Shown: positions 1 to 6,607 of the stretch, in pieces
How positions within the stretch are numbered: position 1 is the stretch's first letter
Layout of the letters: every line of letters starts with the position of its first letter
Assembly: GCA_002391385.1 (NCBI GenBank)
Contig: DGEY01000044.1
Span: forward strand, 1 to 35,527
Source: Firmicutes bacterium UBA3914
GTDB lineage: Bacteria; Bacillota; Limnochordia; Darwinibacteriales; Darwinibacteriaceae
DNA: 35,527 nucleotides
Reading direction: 5' to 3'
Program-made: the position numbers and the translations under genes
The notes under the pieces: model-generated
Told to the model about the DNA's origin: nothing
Databases searched by the model: none
What the model saw: only the letters and a program-made list of their open reading frames with translations

Positions 1-59
1 TTCTTAGCTATGCTATAAAACTAGCGATAAAACCTGGACAAAGGCAATGTGTGTCATTG

Positions 60-89
60 TTGTCTGTTCTTTGCGCCGGGCGGTATAAT
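60..89 (+). promoter_or_regulatory. Sigma-A-like promoter of mazEF
   Basis: TTGTCT at 60-65 and a perfect TATAAT at 84-89 are separated by 18 bases. The -35 box matches consensus in 4 of 6 positions. The -10 box lies about 38 bases before the chosen mazE start, leaving a short leader with a Shine-Dalgarno sequence. The imperfect repeat CAATG/CATTG at 45-59 lies just upstream and could be an operator, but nothing more supports that. Confidence 0.6.
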
Positions 90-126
90 TACTGTGAATT
101 CGTGTCTAGATGAGGTGACTTCCCCA

Positions 127-393
127 GTGGATACCAAACGGGTTCAGATCAGGATTCCCGCCGCGCTTCTCGCCAAGATCGACAGCCTGGCCCATGAGGA
201 GAAAATTAACCGCAGCCAGTTTATACAAAACGTCGTGCAGCTGTATATAATGGAGAAAGAAGCGCAGAGCCTACAGGACAAACTGCGCGTTGGTTACCAG
301 ATCATGGCGGAACTCAACCTCACCCTGGCTGAAGAAGGGAACGACGCAGAGCTGCTGGAAAGTTACGAACGCCAGCTGGCGGAGGCTGAATAG
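127..393 (+). CDS. mazE: MazE/EndoAI-type ribbon-helix-helix antitoxin
   Basis: This is the antitoxin of a type II toxin-antitoxin pair. In this family it binds and neutralises the MazF endoribonuclease and represses its own operon. The 88-residue product opens with a ribbon-helix-helix (CopG-like) DNA-binding segment: KRVQIRIPAALLAKIDSL forms the strand and first helix, and KINRSQFIQNVV the second helix. The acidic C-terminal tail is the expected toxin-binding part. I chose GTG at 127 because AGGTG at 113-117 sits 9 bases upstream; an in-frame ATG at 49 lies upstream of the promoter -10 box and is unlikely. The toxin gene starts one base after the stop, so the pair is translationally coupled. 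In related Bacillota the pair follows alr, which would lie off the left edge. The family is clear; the exact start is less certain. Confidence 0.88.
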   Translation: MDTKRVQIRIPAALLAKIDSLAHEEKINRSQFIQNVVQLYIMEKEAQSLQDKLRVGYQIMAELNLTLAEEGNDAELLESYERQLAEAE

Positions 394-394
394 A

Positions 395-751
395 GTGGAC
401 AACGAAGTTTTGCGTGGCGATGTGTTTTACGCCAATCTCAATCCGGTGATCGGTTCGGAGCAGGGGGGAGTCCGGCCCGTTTTGGTCCTGCAGAACGATG
501 TGGGCAACAAATACAGCCCCACCACCATCGTGGCGGCGATTACTTCGCGCATTAAAAAGGCCAAGCTGCCTACCCATGTGGAGCTGGACAGCTCCCACTA
601 TCCTTTGGAAAAGGATTCCGTAATCCTTTTGGAGCAGATCCGCACCATCGACAAGCGCCGGTTGAAGGAGAAGATCGCCCAACTCGATGCCGAAACCATG
701 GCGGAGATTGATCGAGCGCTGCAGATCAGTCTCGGCTTAGTCAAGTTCTAG
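395..751 (+). CDS. mazF: MazF/EndoA-type mRNA interferase toxin
   Basis: This is a PemK/MazF-family endoribonuclease that cuts single-stranded mRNA at short motifs when not bound by the antitoxin. The 118-residue product shows the family core: RGDVFYANLNPVIGSEQGG near the N-terminus, then RPVLVLQNDVGNKYSPTTIV, then ITSRIKKAKLPTHVEL and the strand segment SVILLEQIRTIDKRRL. The conserved Arg (in GGVRPV) and the Thr/Ser residues of the TSRIKK region, used for catalysis in the family, are present. The GTG at 395 overlaps no other gene, and GGAGG at 380-384 precedes it at good spacing. Length is normal for the family (about 116). A terminator follows 15 bases after the stop. The target sequence cannot be predicted from the protein alone. 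Confidence 0.93.
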   Translation: MDNEVLRGDVFYANLNPVIGSEQGGVRPVLVLQNDVGNKYSPTTIVAAITSRIKKAKLPTHVELDSSHYPLEKDSVILLEQIRTIDKRRLKEKIAQLDAETMAEIDRALQISLGLVKF

Positions 752-765
752 CGCCGCTGATCGCA

Positions 766-793
766 ACACTCACTGGCTGAGTGTTTTTTTATT
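766..793 (+). terminator. Intrinsic terminator after mazEF
   Basis: Perfect 7-bp stem ACACTCA (766-772) / TGAGTGT (778-784) with a 5-base loop, followed by a run of Ts to 790. It separates mazEF from the peptidase gene, whose Shine-Dalgarno (AGGAGG) begins about 5 bases later. Confidence 0.85.
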
Positions 794-810
794 TCCCAGG
801 AGGTGCTTCC

Positions 811-1524
811 ATGTCCAACAGGCAGGTACTCATCGGCTTGGTCGCCCAGCACAACAATGACCATCCCAACCACTTTTTCCTGGCCCGCGCCTATAGCCAA
901 GCCATCATCAATGCGGGGGGGATTCCCCTGATCATTCCCCACCAGCCGCCGAAACAGCTCGCTTCGCTGCTCAGCCAGGTGCGGGGTGTGGTGCTCACCG
1001 GGGGAGTGGACGTAGACCCCCAGCGCTATGGTGAAGAGCCCCATCCCGGCTGCGGTGAGATCAGCCCCCTCCGGGACGAACTGGATTTTGCCGTGGCGGA
1101 CTGGGCCCTGCGGCATGACCTGCCCCTTCTGGCCATCTGCCGCGGCATCCAGGTGCTCAATGTGGCCCTGGGGGGAACGCTGTTCCAGGACATCCCGGCG
1201 CAGGTGGCAGGGGCCCTCAAGCACCGCCAGCAGGCCCCCGGCTGGTACGGCACCCATGAGGTGCAACTGGAGCCCGCCACCCTGCTGAGCAGTATCTGCG
1301 GCGGTTCCCTTAAGGTCAACTCCCTGCACCATCAGGCCATAAAGCGACTGGGCACGGGTTTGCGCCTCGCCGCCACCGCCTCCGATGGTGTTATCGAAGC
1401 GGTGGAAAGCGCCGAGCACCGCTTTGCCGTGGGTGTGCAGTGGCATCCGGAGTTGATGGAGGAGCACTGCCCAGCTGCCCGGGAACTGTTCAGGAAATTC
1501 GTGGAGGCGGCCGCGGCGGACTGA
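811..1524 (+). CDS. Gamma-glutamyl-gamma-aminobutyrate hydrolase-like peptidase (C26)
   Basis: This is a stand-alone class I glutamine-amidotransferase fold of peptidase family C26, related to PuuD. Known members cleave gamma-glutamyl amide bonds such as gamma-Glu-GABA in the cytosol. The 237-residue product has the nucleophile elbow LLAICRGIQVLN with Cys110, and the second half of the triad in GVQWHPE with His212 and Glu214, so the active site is complete. The oxyanion region VVLTGGVDVDP and the NSLHHQA segment also fit the family. The ATG at 811 follows AGGAGGTG with good spacing. It has its own leader downstream of the mazEF terminator. There are no putrescine-pathway genes nearby, so the real substrate is unknown and PuuD is a family label only. 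Confidence 0.85.
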   Translation: MSNRQVLIGLVAQHNNDHPNHFFLARAYSQAIINAGGIPLIIPHQPPKQLASLLSQVRGVVLTGGVDVDPQRYGEEPHPGCGEISPLRDELDFAVADWALRHDLPLLAICRGIQVLNVALGGTLFQDIPAQVAGALKHRQQAPGWYGTHEVQLEPATLLSSICGGSLKVNSLHHQAIKRLGTGLRLAATASDGVIEAVESAEHRFAVGVQWHPELMEEHCPAARELFRKFVEAAAAD

Positions 1525-1532
1525 GCTCCCTT

Positions 1533-1559
1533 GGCAGGATTCCAGCCTTCCTTGGTGAA
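1533..1559 (+). repeat. Intergenic motif GGCAGGA-N17-GAA, copy A
   Basis: GGCAGGA at 1533-1539, 17 bases, then GAA at 1557-1559. It begins 8 bases after the stop of the C26 peptidase gene and lies upstream of the amidohydrolase. The same arrangement with identical spacing recurs at 19043-19069 and 32009-32035. The spacer can form a short CCA/TGG stem. Function unknown. Confidence 0.5.
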
Positions 1560-1594
1560 CATGAACAGCATGTGCACAAAGAGGAGGCGAGACC

Positions 1595-2749
1595 TTGCTG
1601 GTAATCAAGAACGCAAAGCTGTACACCATAACTAACGGCATTTTCGAAGGAAGTGTGCTCATCGACGCCGAGGGGAAGATCGCCGCGGTGGGCGAAGTGG
1701 AGATTCCCGAGGGCGCCCAGGTGCTGGACGCTGAAGGCAGGATCCTAACCCCCGGCTTTATGGATGCCCACGGCCATGCCGGGGCCTGGGAAGAGGGCCT
1801 GGGCTGGGAAGGCTCCGACGGCAATGAGGCGACCGACCCCGTAACGCCCCACTTGAGGGTCATGGACGGCATCAATCCCCACGAAGAAGGGATTGCCGAG
1901 GCCCTGCGGGCCGGTGTTACCGCCATGTGCGTCCTGCCCGGCAGCGCCAACGTCATCGGCGGCCAGGGAGTGGTGGTGCACCTCCACGGCAATACTGTGG
2001 ATGAGATGGTGATCAAGGAAGATGGGGGTCTGAAGGTCGCCTTCGGTGAGAACCCCAAGCGCGTGTATTCCAACCAGAAGAAGTCCCCTTCCACCAGGAT
2101 GGCCACGGCAGCTATCCTCCGGGAACAGCTGGTCAAAGCCCAGAATTACCTGGCCAAACTGGAGAAGGCGAAAGAGGATCCGGATAAAGCCCCCGATCGG
2201 GACCTGAGGCTGGAAGTTTTGGCCAGGGCACTGAAGCGGGAGCTGCCGGTGCGGGCCCATGCCCACCGGGCCGATGATATCATGACTGCCCTGCGCATCG
2301 CCAGGGAGTTCAACCTGGATATCAGCATTGAGCACTGCACCGAAGGTCACAAAATCGTCAAGGAACTGAAAGAAGCCGGGGTCTGGGCCATTGTGGGGCC
2401 GACCCTGACCAACCGCTCCAAGGTGGAGCTGAAGGAACTTTCCTGGAATACCCTGCGCATCCTGTGGGAGGGCGGGGTGCCCGTGGCCATCACCATGGAC
2501 CACCCGGTTATCCCGGCGGGTTATCTGCCCACAGCCGCGGCCTATGCGGTGAAGGCGGGCCTGCCCTATGAGGAAGCTTTGAAGGCCATCACCATCAACC
2601 CGGCGCGGATCATGGGAATCGATGATCGCTATGGTTCCATCGAGGTGGGCAAAATGGCCGACCTGGTGCTCTGGAACGGCGATCCCCTAGAGGTACAATC
2701 CCGGGTGGAAAAAGTGTGGATCCATGGTAAACTAGTGGTTGAACAATAG
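1595..2749 (+). CDS. Metal-dependent amidohydrolase (imidazolonepropionase-like)
   Basis: This is a cytosolic amidohydrolase-superfamily enzyme that hydrolyses C-N bonds in a TIM barrel with bound metal. Evidence in the 384-residue product: an N-terminal beta-sandwich segment (LVIKNAKLYTI...GSVLIDAEGKIAAVG); GFMDAHGHAG with metal ligands His59 and His61; later histidines in VRAHAHRADD and ISIEHCTEGH; a likely catalytic Asp in ITMDHPV; and the C-terminal signature GSIEVGKMADLVLWNGDPL. The TTG start at 1595 is supported by GAGGAGG at 1581-1587. Substrate cannot be read from the sequence; histidine-degradation neighbours are absent, so I do not call it HutI. It may be cotranscribed with the C26 peptidase 70 bases upstream, both being amide-bond hydrolases. 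Confidence 0.85.
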   Translation: MLVIKNAKLYTITNGIFEGSVLIDAEGKIAAVGEVEIPEGAQVLDAEGRILTPGFMDAHGHAGAWEEGLGWEGSDGNEATDPVTPHLRVMDGINPHEEGIAEALRAGVTAMCVLPGSANVIGGQGVVVHLHGNTVDEMVIKEDGGLKVAFGENPKRVYSNQKKSPSTRMATAAILREQLVKAQNYLAKLEKAKEDPDKAPDRDLRLEVLARALKRELPVRAHAHRADDIMTALRIAREFNLDISIEHCTEGHKIVKELKEAGVWAIVGPTLTNRSKVELKELSWNTLRILWEGGVPVAITMDHPVIPAGYLPTAAAYAVKAGLPYEEALKAITINPARIMGIDDRYGSIEVGKMADLVLWNGDPLEVQSRVEKVWIHGKLVVEQ

Positions 2750-2761
2750 CTGGTAAGCGGT

Positions 2762-2782
2762 CAGGCCCCGTTACGGGGTCTG
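2762..2782 (+). other. GC-rich hairpin without T-tract
   Basis: CAGGCCCCG (2762-2770) pairs with CGGGGTCTG (2774-2782) over 9 bp with one G-T wobble and a TTA loop. No T-run follows, so it is not a standard intrinsic terminator. It lies between the amidohydrolase and tsaE. Confidence 0.45.
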
Positions 2783-2812
2783 CCCCTTCTCAGGCTCAGG
2801 GAGGAAGAGGCT

Positions 2813-3295
2813 TTGGAACTAGTGGCGCACAGCCCGGAGGAAACCATGGCGATCGCCGCAGCCGTGGGCGAGCTGCTCCGGCCCGGTGATCTGCTCAATC
2901 TCATAGGAGAGCTGGGGGCGGGCAAGACCTTGTTTGTCAAGGGCCTGGCTGGCGCGCTGGGTATCGCGGAGGATCTGGTAACCAGCCCCACCTTTTCCAT
3001 TGTTAACGAATACGAGGGTGGGGGCGGGCTGCTTTACCACTTCGATTTCTACCGGATCGAGGACGAGCTGGAGCTGGAGAACATCGGCTGCCAGGACTAC
3101 TTCTACGGCACCGGCATTTCAGTAGTGGAATGGGGCGATCTCTTCCCTGCGCAGCTGCCCGAGGAGCGTCTGGACATTGTCCTGGAGAAAACGGGGCCCC
3201 GGTCCCGCAGGCTCACCTTCAGGGGCGTGGGAGCCCGGGGCCGGGAGCTGGCCGCTGAGATAAGGAGGCGTCTCGGTGTACGTTCTGGGGATTGA
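2813..3295 (+). CDS. tsaE: tRNA t6A biosynthesis ATPase TsaE
   Basis: TsaE is the ATPase that cycles the TsaB-TsaD complex, which adds threonylcarbamoyl to A37 of tRNAs reading ANN codons. The 160-residue product has the Walker A loop GELGAGKT at residues 32-39, preceded by the usual LRPGDLLNLIG strand. It then shows SPTFSIVNEY and LLYHFDFYRIED, both typical of TsaE, and VVEWGDLFP (the Glu-Trp segment conserved in the family). The start is TTG at 2813 with GGAGG upstream at 2801-2805; there is no nearby in-frame ATG. The gene overlaps tsaB by 20 bases, so the two are translationally coupled. Length is normal. Confidence 0.95.
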   Translation: MELVAHSPEETMAIAAAVGELLRPGDLLNLIGELGAGKTLFVKGLAGALGIAEDLVTSPTFSIVNEYEGGGGLLYHFDFYRIEDELELENIGCQDYFYGTGISVVEWGDLFPAQLPEERLDIVLEKTGPRSRRLTFRGVGARGRELAAEIRRRLGVRSGD

Positions 3296-3962
3296 CACAT
3301 CAACCATGACTGGAGGCGCGGCACTGCTCAAGGGCGAGGAACTGGTGGGCGAATCCATCCTCAACATCCGCACCACCCATTCGGAAAGGCTCATTCCCGC
3401 CCTGGACGAGCTGTTGGGCCATGCCCGGGTGCAGCTGCAGGACGTGGGGCTGATCAGTGTGGTCACCGGTCCCGGGTCCTTCACCGGGCTGCGCATCGGC
3501 CTGGCCACAGCCAAGGGCTTCGGCTACGCCCTGGGCATTCCCCTGGTGGGGGTGACCACCCTGGAGGCTTTCGGCTGGCAGTTCCAAGTCTTTCCTGGAA
3601 TTGTGGTCGCGCTCATCGATGCCCGGCGGAGATCCGCGTTCTGGCAGGCCTTCCAAGGGGGAGAAGGGCTGACTGAACCGGGTCACGGCAGCCTTGAGGA
3701 TGTGCTGGGCTGGTGTGCAGCGCAGGTCGGGGCTCAGTTTTTGTTTGTGGGCGATGGAGCGGTGAACTACCGGGAAGAGCTGGATGCAGCCCTGCCCGGT
3801 GCGGTTTTTCCTCCAGCATCCCTCAGCTTGCTCCGGCCCAGCGCCGCCGCGCACTTGGGCTACCGGCGGTTTTTGGCCGGCCAGGCCAGCGATGCCTTTG
3901 CATTGAAGCCTACCTACATGCGTTTGACGGAGGCGGAGCGGAAGTGGCAGGACAAACAGTGA
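3276..3962 (+). CDS. tsaB: tRNA t6A biosynthesis protein TsaB
   Basis: TsaB is the pseudo-enzyme partner of TsaD in the threonylcarbamoyl transferase complex. The 228-residue product starts YVLGIDTSTMTGGAALL (ASKHA-fold phosphate-binding strand). It contains the diagnostic THSERLIPALDELL and VVTGPGSFTGLRIGLATAKG segments. TsaB lacks the metal-binding histidines of TsaD, as expected here. Start GTG at 3276 follows AAGGAGG at 3262-3268 within the tsaE coding region. Its stop overlaps the proposed rimI start (GTGA). It heads the second half of a tsaE-tsaB-rimI-tsaD block that is widespread in Bacillota. Confidence 0.95.
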   Translation: MYVLGIDTSTMTGGAALLKGEELVGESILNIRTTHSERLIPALDELLGHARVQLQDVGLISVVTGPGSFTGLRIGLATAKGFGYALGIPLVGVTTLEAFGWQFQVFPGIVVALIDARRRSAFWQAFQGGEGLTEPGHGSLEDVLGWCAAQVGAQFLFVGDGAVNYREELDAALPGAVFPPASLSLLRPSAAAHLGYRRFLAGQASDAFALKPTYMRLTEAERKWQDKQ

Positions 3963-4420
3963 CCTATCGCCCCATGACAGTGGAAGACATTTCCCAGGTG
4001 TACGCTGTGGAGTGCAGGTGTTTCCCGAGCCCTTGGTCCAAAAACCTGTTTTTCCGGGAAGTTTCCTGCAACGACGCGGCCATCTACATAGTCGCGGTTG
4101 TGGGTGAACAAATTGTGGGCTATGCTGGAATGTGGATCATCTTGGATGAGGGCCACATCACCAATATCGCGGTGGACCCCAGCTTCCGCCGGCGGGGTAT
4201 CGCCCAGGGGCTCCTGGGCGAGCTCACCGAGTATGCTCTGCAGCGGGGCGTTGTGGCCATGACCTTGGAAGTGCGGGTGTCCAATGATGCCGCTCAGGCA
4301 CTCTACACCAAACTGGGCTTTGAACCCAGGGGCATCCGCAAGGAGTACTATCACGACAGAGAAGATGCGCTGATTATGTGGAGGGAATTGGGTGAAGAGC
4401 GGACTAACACTGGGAATTGA
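3959..4420 (+). CDS. rimI: Ribosomal-protein-alanine N-acetyltransferase RimI (GNAT)
   Basis: This is a GNAT-fold acetyltransferase; RimI acetylates the N-terminal alanine of ribosomal protein S18 using acetyl-CoA. The 153-residue product starts TYRPMTVEDISQVYAVE. It has FPSPWSKNLFF, then the acetyl-CoA loop signature RRRGIAQGLL after ITNIAVDPSF, and ends with EVRVSNDAAQALYTKLGF and the RKEYYHDREDALIM motif seen in RimI. The start is a choice: GTG at 3959 overlaps the tsaB stop (GTGA) with AGGA 6 bases upstream; GTG at 3944, behind GGAGG at 3929-3933, would add 5 residues. The gene overlaps tsaD by 29 bases. Neighbourhood and length fit RimI, but GNAT substrates are hard to prove from sequence. 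Confidence 0.9.
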   Translation: MTYRPMTVEDISQVYAVECRCFPSPWSKNLFFREVSCNDAAIYIVAVVGEQIVGYAGMWIILDEGHITNIAVDPSFRRRGIAQGLLGELTEYALQRGVVAMTLEVRVSNDAAQALYTKLGFEPRGIRKEYYHDREDALIMWRELGEERTNTGN

Positions 4421-5411
4421 GACCAGCTGCGATGAGACTGCGGCTGCCGTGATCAAAGAAGGTCGGGAGATCCTCTCCAACGTGGTCCTTTCCCAGATTG
4501 ATATTCATCAGAAATATGGCGGGGTGGTGCCGGAAATAGCCTCCCGCCATCATATTGAGGCCATCTTTCCGGTGATCCACGAAGCCCTGGCCGGGGCTGG
4601 TGTGGATCTGGCGGAGATCGAGGTGATCGCCGTAACCTACGGCCCGGGTCTGGTGGGCAGCCTCCTGGTGGGGGTGGCCGCGGCCAAGTCCCTGGCTTTT
4701 GCCACCGGTAAGCCTTTGGTGGGGGTCAACCACATCGAAGGGCATATCTATGCCAATTTCCTCACGGGTAGAGAGATCCAGCCGCCCCTGGTCTGCCTAA
4801 CCGTCTCTGGGGGGCACACTGATCTGCTGCTCATTCCCCGGCTGGGGGAGTATGAGATCTTGGGGCGTACCAGGGATGATGCCGCCGGGGAAGCGTTTGA
4901 CAAGGTGGCCAGGGTCCTGGGACTGCCCTATCCCGGCGGGCCCCAGATTGAAAAGCTGGCCCGGGGGGGCGACCCCAACGCCATCGAGTTCCCCCGGGGG
5001 CTTTTGGCTTCCGAGGACTATGGTTTTTCCTTCAGCGGCTTGAAAACTGCCGCGCTGAACTACCTCAACGAGGCCAAGCAGAAAAAGCAGGAGGTGCCCC
5101 TGGCCGACTTTGCCGCCAGCTTCCAGTGGGCCATCATCGATGTGCTCACCCAGAAACTCATGGCGGCTGCTGAGTCCTTCGGCGTGCGCCAGGTGATTCT
5201 CTCCGGGGGCGTTGCCGCCAACGGGAGCTTCCGGGAACATGTGGCCGCCCAGGCCGCCCAGCGGGGGATGGAACTCCTCTATCCTCCAGTGTACCTCTGT
5301 ACAGATAACGCAGCCATGATCGGCAGCGCCGGGTATTTCAGATACCTCGCCGGCCAGCGCAGCGACTATACACTGAACGCCGTGGCTAACCTGCGCTTGG
5401 GCGACGAGTAA
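4392..5411 (+). CDS. tsaD: tRNA N6-adenosine threonylcarbamoyltransferase TsaD
   Basis: TsaD is the catalytic subunit that transfers threonylcarbamoyl from TC-AMP to A37 of ANN-decoding tRNAs. The 339-residue product has LGIETSCDETAAAV at the N-terminus, then GGVVPEIASRHH. The metal-binding pair is in VNHIEGHIYA (His-x3-His). Further family blocks are LTVSGGHTDLL, DDAAGEAFDKVARVLGLPYPG, FSFSGLKTA, LSGGVAANGSFR and the C-terminal CTDNAAMI with its metal-ligand Asp. All key elements are present and the length is normal. Start GTG at 4392 lies inside rimI. The stop is 11 bases before comB, which may be in the same transcript. Confidence 0.97.
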   Translation: MKSGLTLGIETSCDETAAAVIKEGREILSNVVLSQIDIHQKYGGVVPEIASRHHIEAIFPVIHEALAGAGVDLAEIEVIAVTYGPGLVGSLLVGVAAAKSLAFATGKPLVGVNHIEGHIYANFLTGREIQPPLVCLTVSGGHTDLLLIPRLGEYEILGRTRDDAAGEAFDKVARVLGLPYPGGPQIEKLARGGDPNAIEFPRGLLASEDYGFSFSGLKTAALNYLNEAKQKKQEVPLADFAASFQWAIIDVLTQKLMAAAESFGVRQVILSGGVAANGSFREHVAAQAAQRGMELLYPPVYLCTDNAAMIGSAGYFRYLAGQRSDYTLNAVANLRLGDE

Positions 5412-5422
5412 GGGGGATATTT

Positions 5423-6130
5423 GTGCGCGTTGATGTCATACTAAGTCCCGAAGAAGTGGTCCACCACGACTTAGCTGGCCGGGTGGGCGTGGTCATCGAT
5501 GTCTTCCGGTTTACCACCACGGTTTTGGCTGCCTTGGAGGCAGGAATCGAGCGGTTCTATCCGGTGGGAGAGGTGGAGGAGGCCTGGCGCCTGAAAGCCT
5601 CCCACCCCAAGCTGCTTTTGGCCGGGGAAAGGAATGCCCTGAAGATCCCCGGCTTTGATTTTGGCAACTCGCCCCTGGAACACCACGGCCGGAGGTACCA
5701 AGGGGGAGAGCTGGTTTTCACCACCACCAACGGCACCAGGGCGGTGCGGGCCGCTAGAGAAGCTGCACTGGTGGTCCTGGCCTGCCTGCGCTCGGCCCCG
5801 GCTGCGGCCGCTTACTTGGCGGATTTGGGGCAGGATGTGGTGCTGATCCCGGCCGGCCTGGAGGGGAGGTTCTCCCTGGAAGATACCTGGTGTGCAGGTT
5901 TGATCGCCAGCCTGCTGCCGGGGGCAGAATACGGCGATGGGGCCAAGGCCGCCCTGGCCCTCTGGGCACACCTTCCCCGGGAGGACCTGGCCCAGAGCGC
6001 GCACGGCCGGCGGCTGCAGGCCCTGGGATTCAGTGCAGATCTGAGCTACTGCCTGGAGTGCGGGGTTTCCACCGGAGTAGTTCTCTGGGATCCGGAGACG
6101 GGTTGGGGAGCCTTGGGGGAAGAAGGCTAG
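5423..6130 (+). CDS. comB: 2-phosphosulfolactate phosphatase (ComB family)
   Basis: ComB hydrolyses (2R)-2-phospho-3-sulfolactate to sulfolactate. In methanogens this serves coenzyme M synthesis; in Bacillus subtilis the homologue YitC contributes to sulfolactate stored in spores. The 235-residue product shows the family blocks VVIDVFRFTTTVL, LAGERNALKIPGFDFGNSP, VFTTTNGTRAV, and DTWCAGLI. The usual form of the first block has Leu-Arg-Ala where this protein has Phe-Arg-Phe. The start is GTG at 5423, behind AGGGGGAT. No other coenzyme M gene is in the window, so a spore sulfolactate role is the simpler inference in this sporulating lineage. It follows tsaD by 11 bases and precedes the groE promoter. 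Confidence 0.88.
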   Translation: MRVDVILSPEEVVHHDLAGRVGVVIDVFRFTTTVLAALEAGIERFYPVGEVEEAWRLKASHPKLLLAGERNALKIPGFDFGNSPLEHHGRRYQGGELVFTTTNGTRAVRAAREAALVVLACLRSAPAAAAYLADLGQDVVLIPAGLEGRFSLEDTWCAGLIASLLPGAEYGDGAKAALALWAHLPREDLAQSAHGRRLQALGFSADLSYCLECGVSTGVVLWDPETGWGALGEEG

Positions 6131-6200
6131 CTTTCGGGAGCTATTTTGGAAAACCAGGCGATTTTGGCCAAAAAAGACCATTTCTGCCAGGTGGGAAGGC

Positions 6201-6229
6201 TTGCAAAAACTGGGGGCCTTGATTAACAT
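6201..6229 (+). promoter_or_regulatory. Probable promoter of groES-groEL
   Basis: TTGCAA (6201-6206) and TAACAT (6224-6229) with a 17-base spacer, each 4 of 6 to consensus. The predicted transcription start falls just before the CIRCE element at 6241, the usual placement for HrcA repression. An alternative -10, TATAGA at 6234-6239, lacks a good -35 partner. Confidence 0.55.
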
Positions 6230-6240
6230 AGGGTATAGAT

Positions 6241-6267
6241 TTAGCACTCACTGACAAAGAGTGCTAA
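6241..6267 (+). promoter_or_regulatory. CIRCE operator (HrcA binding site)
   Basis: Perfect inverted repeat TTAGCACTC (6241-6249), 9-base spacer, GAGTGCTAA (6259-6267). This is the exact CIRCE consensus bound by the heat-shock repressor HrcA. It lies 27 bases before the groES start. The hrcA gene is not in the window. Confidence 0.98.
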
Positions 6268-6294
6268 CAAAGAGGATAAAGGGGGTACACACAG

Positions 6295-6582
6295 TTGAAC
6301 ATCAAGCCATTAGGAGATCGTATTGTTCTCAAGGTTCTGGAGGCGGAAGAGAAAACTGCCAGCGGCATCGTACTGCCAGACACAGCCAAAGAAAAGCCGC
6401 AGCAAGGTAAGGTCTTAGCAGTGGGCCCTGGGAAATACAGCGACGACGGCAAGCTTCTGCCCATGAGCGTTAAAGAGGGCGACACTGTTTTGTTTGCCAA
6501 GTATGCCGGAACTGAGATTAAGTACAAAGGTGAAGAGCTGCTTATTCTCAGGGAGTCTGACCTGCTGGCGATCGTAGAATAA
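6295..6582 (+). CDS. groES: Co-chaperonin GroES
   Basis: GroES is the 10-kDa heptameric lid that caps GroEL during ATP-driven protein folding in the cytosol. The 95-residue product begins NIKPLGDRIVLKVLEAEEKT. It contains the mobile loop SGIVLPDTAKEKPQQGKV and the roof/core segments VKEGDTVLFAKYAGTEI and EELLILRESDLLAIV. The start is TTG at 6295, unusual for such a strongly expressed gene; a GGGGG run at 6281-6285 is the likely ribosome-binding site and no in-frame ATG is available. It is controlled by the CIRCE element just upstream and lies 25 bases before groEL. Confidence 0.97.
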   Translation: MNIKPLGDRIVLKVLEAEEKTASGIVLPDTAKEKPQQGKVLAVGPGKYSDDGKLLPMSVKEGDTVLFAKYAGTEIKYKGEELLILRESDLLAIVE

Positions 6583-6607
6583 ATCTCAACGAGGAAGGTG
6601 AAGATGA

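Noticed and set aside
45..59. Inverted repeat CAATG/CATTG upstream of mazE as an operator
   Set aside because: A 5-bp repeat arises by chance readily, and no second copy supports it as a MazE binding site.
811..1524. The C26 peptidase as the missing glutaminase partner of the shortened GuaA
   Set aside because: It is a class I GATase fold, but it is 7 kb away in another transcript and matches the gamma-glutamyl hydrolase branch; nothing in the sequence links it to GuaA.
748..2136. Open frame of 462 codons on the minus strand opposite the C26 peptidase and amidohydrolase
   Set aside because: Both + strand genes have intact active sites and ribosome-binding sites; the antisense frame crosses the terminator and both genes without any known domain.
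6128..6147. Possible terminator after comB (TAGCT/AGCTA followed by TTTT)
   Set aside because: The stem is only 5 bp, A+T-rich in part, and the T-run is four bases. Too weak to call.
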